Origin: Bacillota bacterium
Lineage (GTDB): Bacteria; Eremiobacterota; SpSt-956; JAKJGF01
NCBI GenBank assembly: GCA_029555925.1
Contig: JAKPQU010000016.1
Span: 1-22,349, forward strand
DNA: 22,349 nt
Direction of reading: 5' to 3'
The position numbers and the translations under genes are program-made. The notes below the pieces were generated by a model. That model had not been told where the DNA came from. It made no database searches and saw only the letters and a list, made by a program, of their open reading frames with translations. Shown one piece after another: positions 22,096 to 22,349 of the stretch. Positions within the stretch are counted from its first letter, which is position 1. Each line of letters opens with the position of its first letter.

Positions 22096-22168
22096 AAAAA
22101 AACCTCCTCTATCAATTTTCTTTATATTTCTCTCTTGAAAAATAAAAGTCCTGCCAGTACCGGTATCA

Positions 22169-22349
22169 TCAGCCTTCTCTTTCAAAGACTTTCCCCAGAG
22201 CAGAAGGCCCTCTCGCCTTACCTGTTACAAAGATAAGCGCAAGAATTGTAATAATATATGGAGCCATAACTGCATATTCATAGGGGATACCGATATTCAA
22301 TACCTGAAGTCTCAACTGAAGGGCATCTATCATGCTGAATAAAAAGGCT
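22169..22349 (-). CDS. ABC transporter permease, BMP/nucleoside type, C-terminal end (partial)
   Basis: The last 59 codons of a gene that begins beyond the right edge. The reading is ...MIDALQLRLQVLNIGIP, a hydrophobic segment APYIITILALIFVTG, then KARGPSALGKVFEREG and TGA at 22171-22169. The ALQLRLQ...IP...PY-TILAL...R-P-ALGK-ERE pattern is the conserved end of YufQ/NupQ-type permeases, partners of the BMP lipoprotein and double ATPase encoded at 10753-13391. If they form one importer, its genes are separated by about 8.8 kb. Confidence 0.75.
   Translation of the reverse strand, partial: AFLFSMIDALQLRLQVLNIGIPYEYAVMAPYIITILALIFVTGKARGPSALGKVFEREG

Overview
The window is AT-rich DNA from a bacterium that I cannot place taxonomically. 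It carries exported and lipoprotein genes with good Shine-Dalgarno sites, frequent TTG starts (6692, 9134, 20925) and one GTG start (12258). No rRNA, tRNA or CRISPR array was seen. Housekeeping genes (ThyX with dCMP deaminase, a BMP-type nucleoside transporter) are mixed with accessory DNA: two toxin-antitoxin pairs, a TnpB element, palindromic repeats, RiPP-like peptide genes, and TPR, ankyrin and FecR surface-type genes.

Layout. 1-357 is non-coding and holds a large palindrome. 358-2057 (-) is a 5'-nucleotidase-type metallophosphatase split by a one-base frameshift in a G5 tract. 2187-2624 (-) is an unknown small membrane-type protein. 2814-5669 (+) is an orphan hybrid histidine kinase with four PAS domains; it overlaps, tail to tail, a dTMP-synthesis operon (6692-5645, -). 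6693-7078 is a gene-free stretch with a series of perfect hairpins. It leads into a small + gene (7079-7471) made of three 37-residue repeats. Facing it is a two-gene - operon: a lipoprotein whose N-terminus resembles an Os1348/NHLP-type RiPP leader and carries a Tat signal (9909-9154), then a B12-binding radical SAM protein (9134-7689). A VapBC-like pair (10708-10038) follows, then the ATPase and substrate-binding lipoprotein of a BMP-family ABC transporter (13391-10753).

13.4-18.8 kb is the accessory zone: palindromic MITE-like repeats, a Uma2-family nuclease, a TnpB-only IS200/IS605-type element with an enlarged N-terminal region, an orphan Nif11-type RiPP precursor behind four 11-bp-phased TTCACA boxes, a HicAB pair, and a FecR-TPR exported protein. 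18.9-22.1 kb is a - strand operon (TPR protein, calcium-loop protein, ankyrin protein; all exported). Upstream of it, at the right edge, is the 3' end of a permease of the same family as the BMP transporter, so the transporter genes appear to lie on both sides of about 8.8 kb of accessory DNA.

The observations I rate highest are the PhoB/PhoP-box-like array on the RiPP precursor promoter, the leader-like domain fused ahead of a Tat lipoprotein in an operon with a B12 radical SAM enzyme, the three-repeat small protein behind a structured leader, and the TnpB with an extra segment of about 50 residues.
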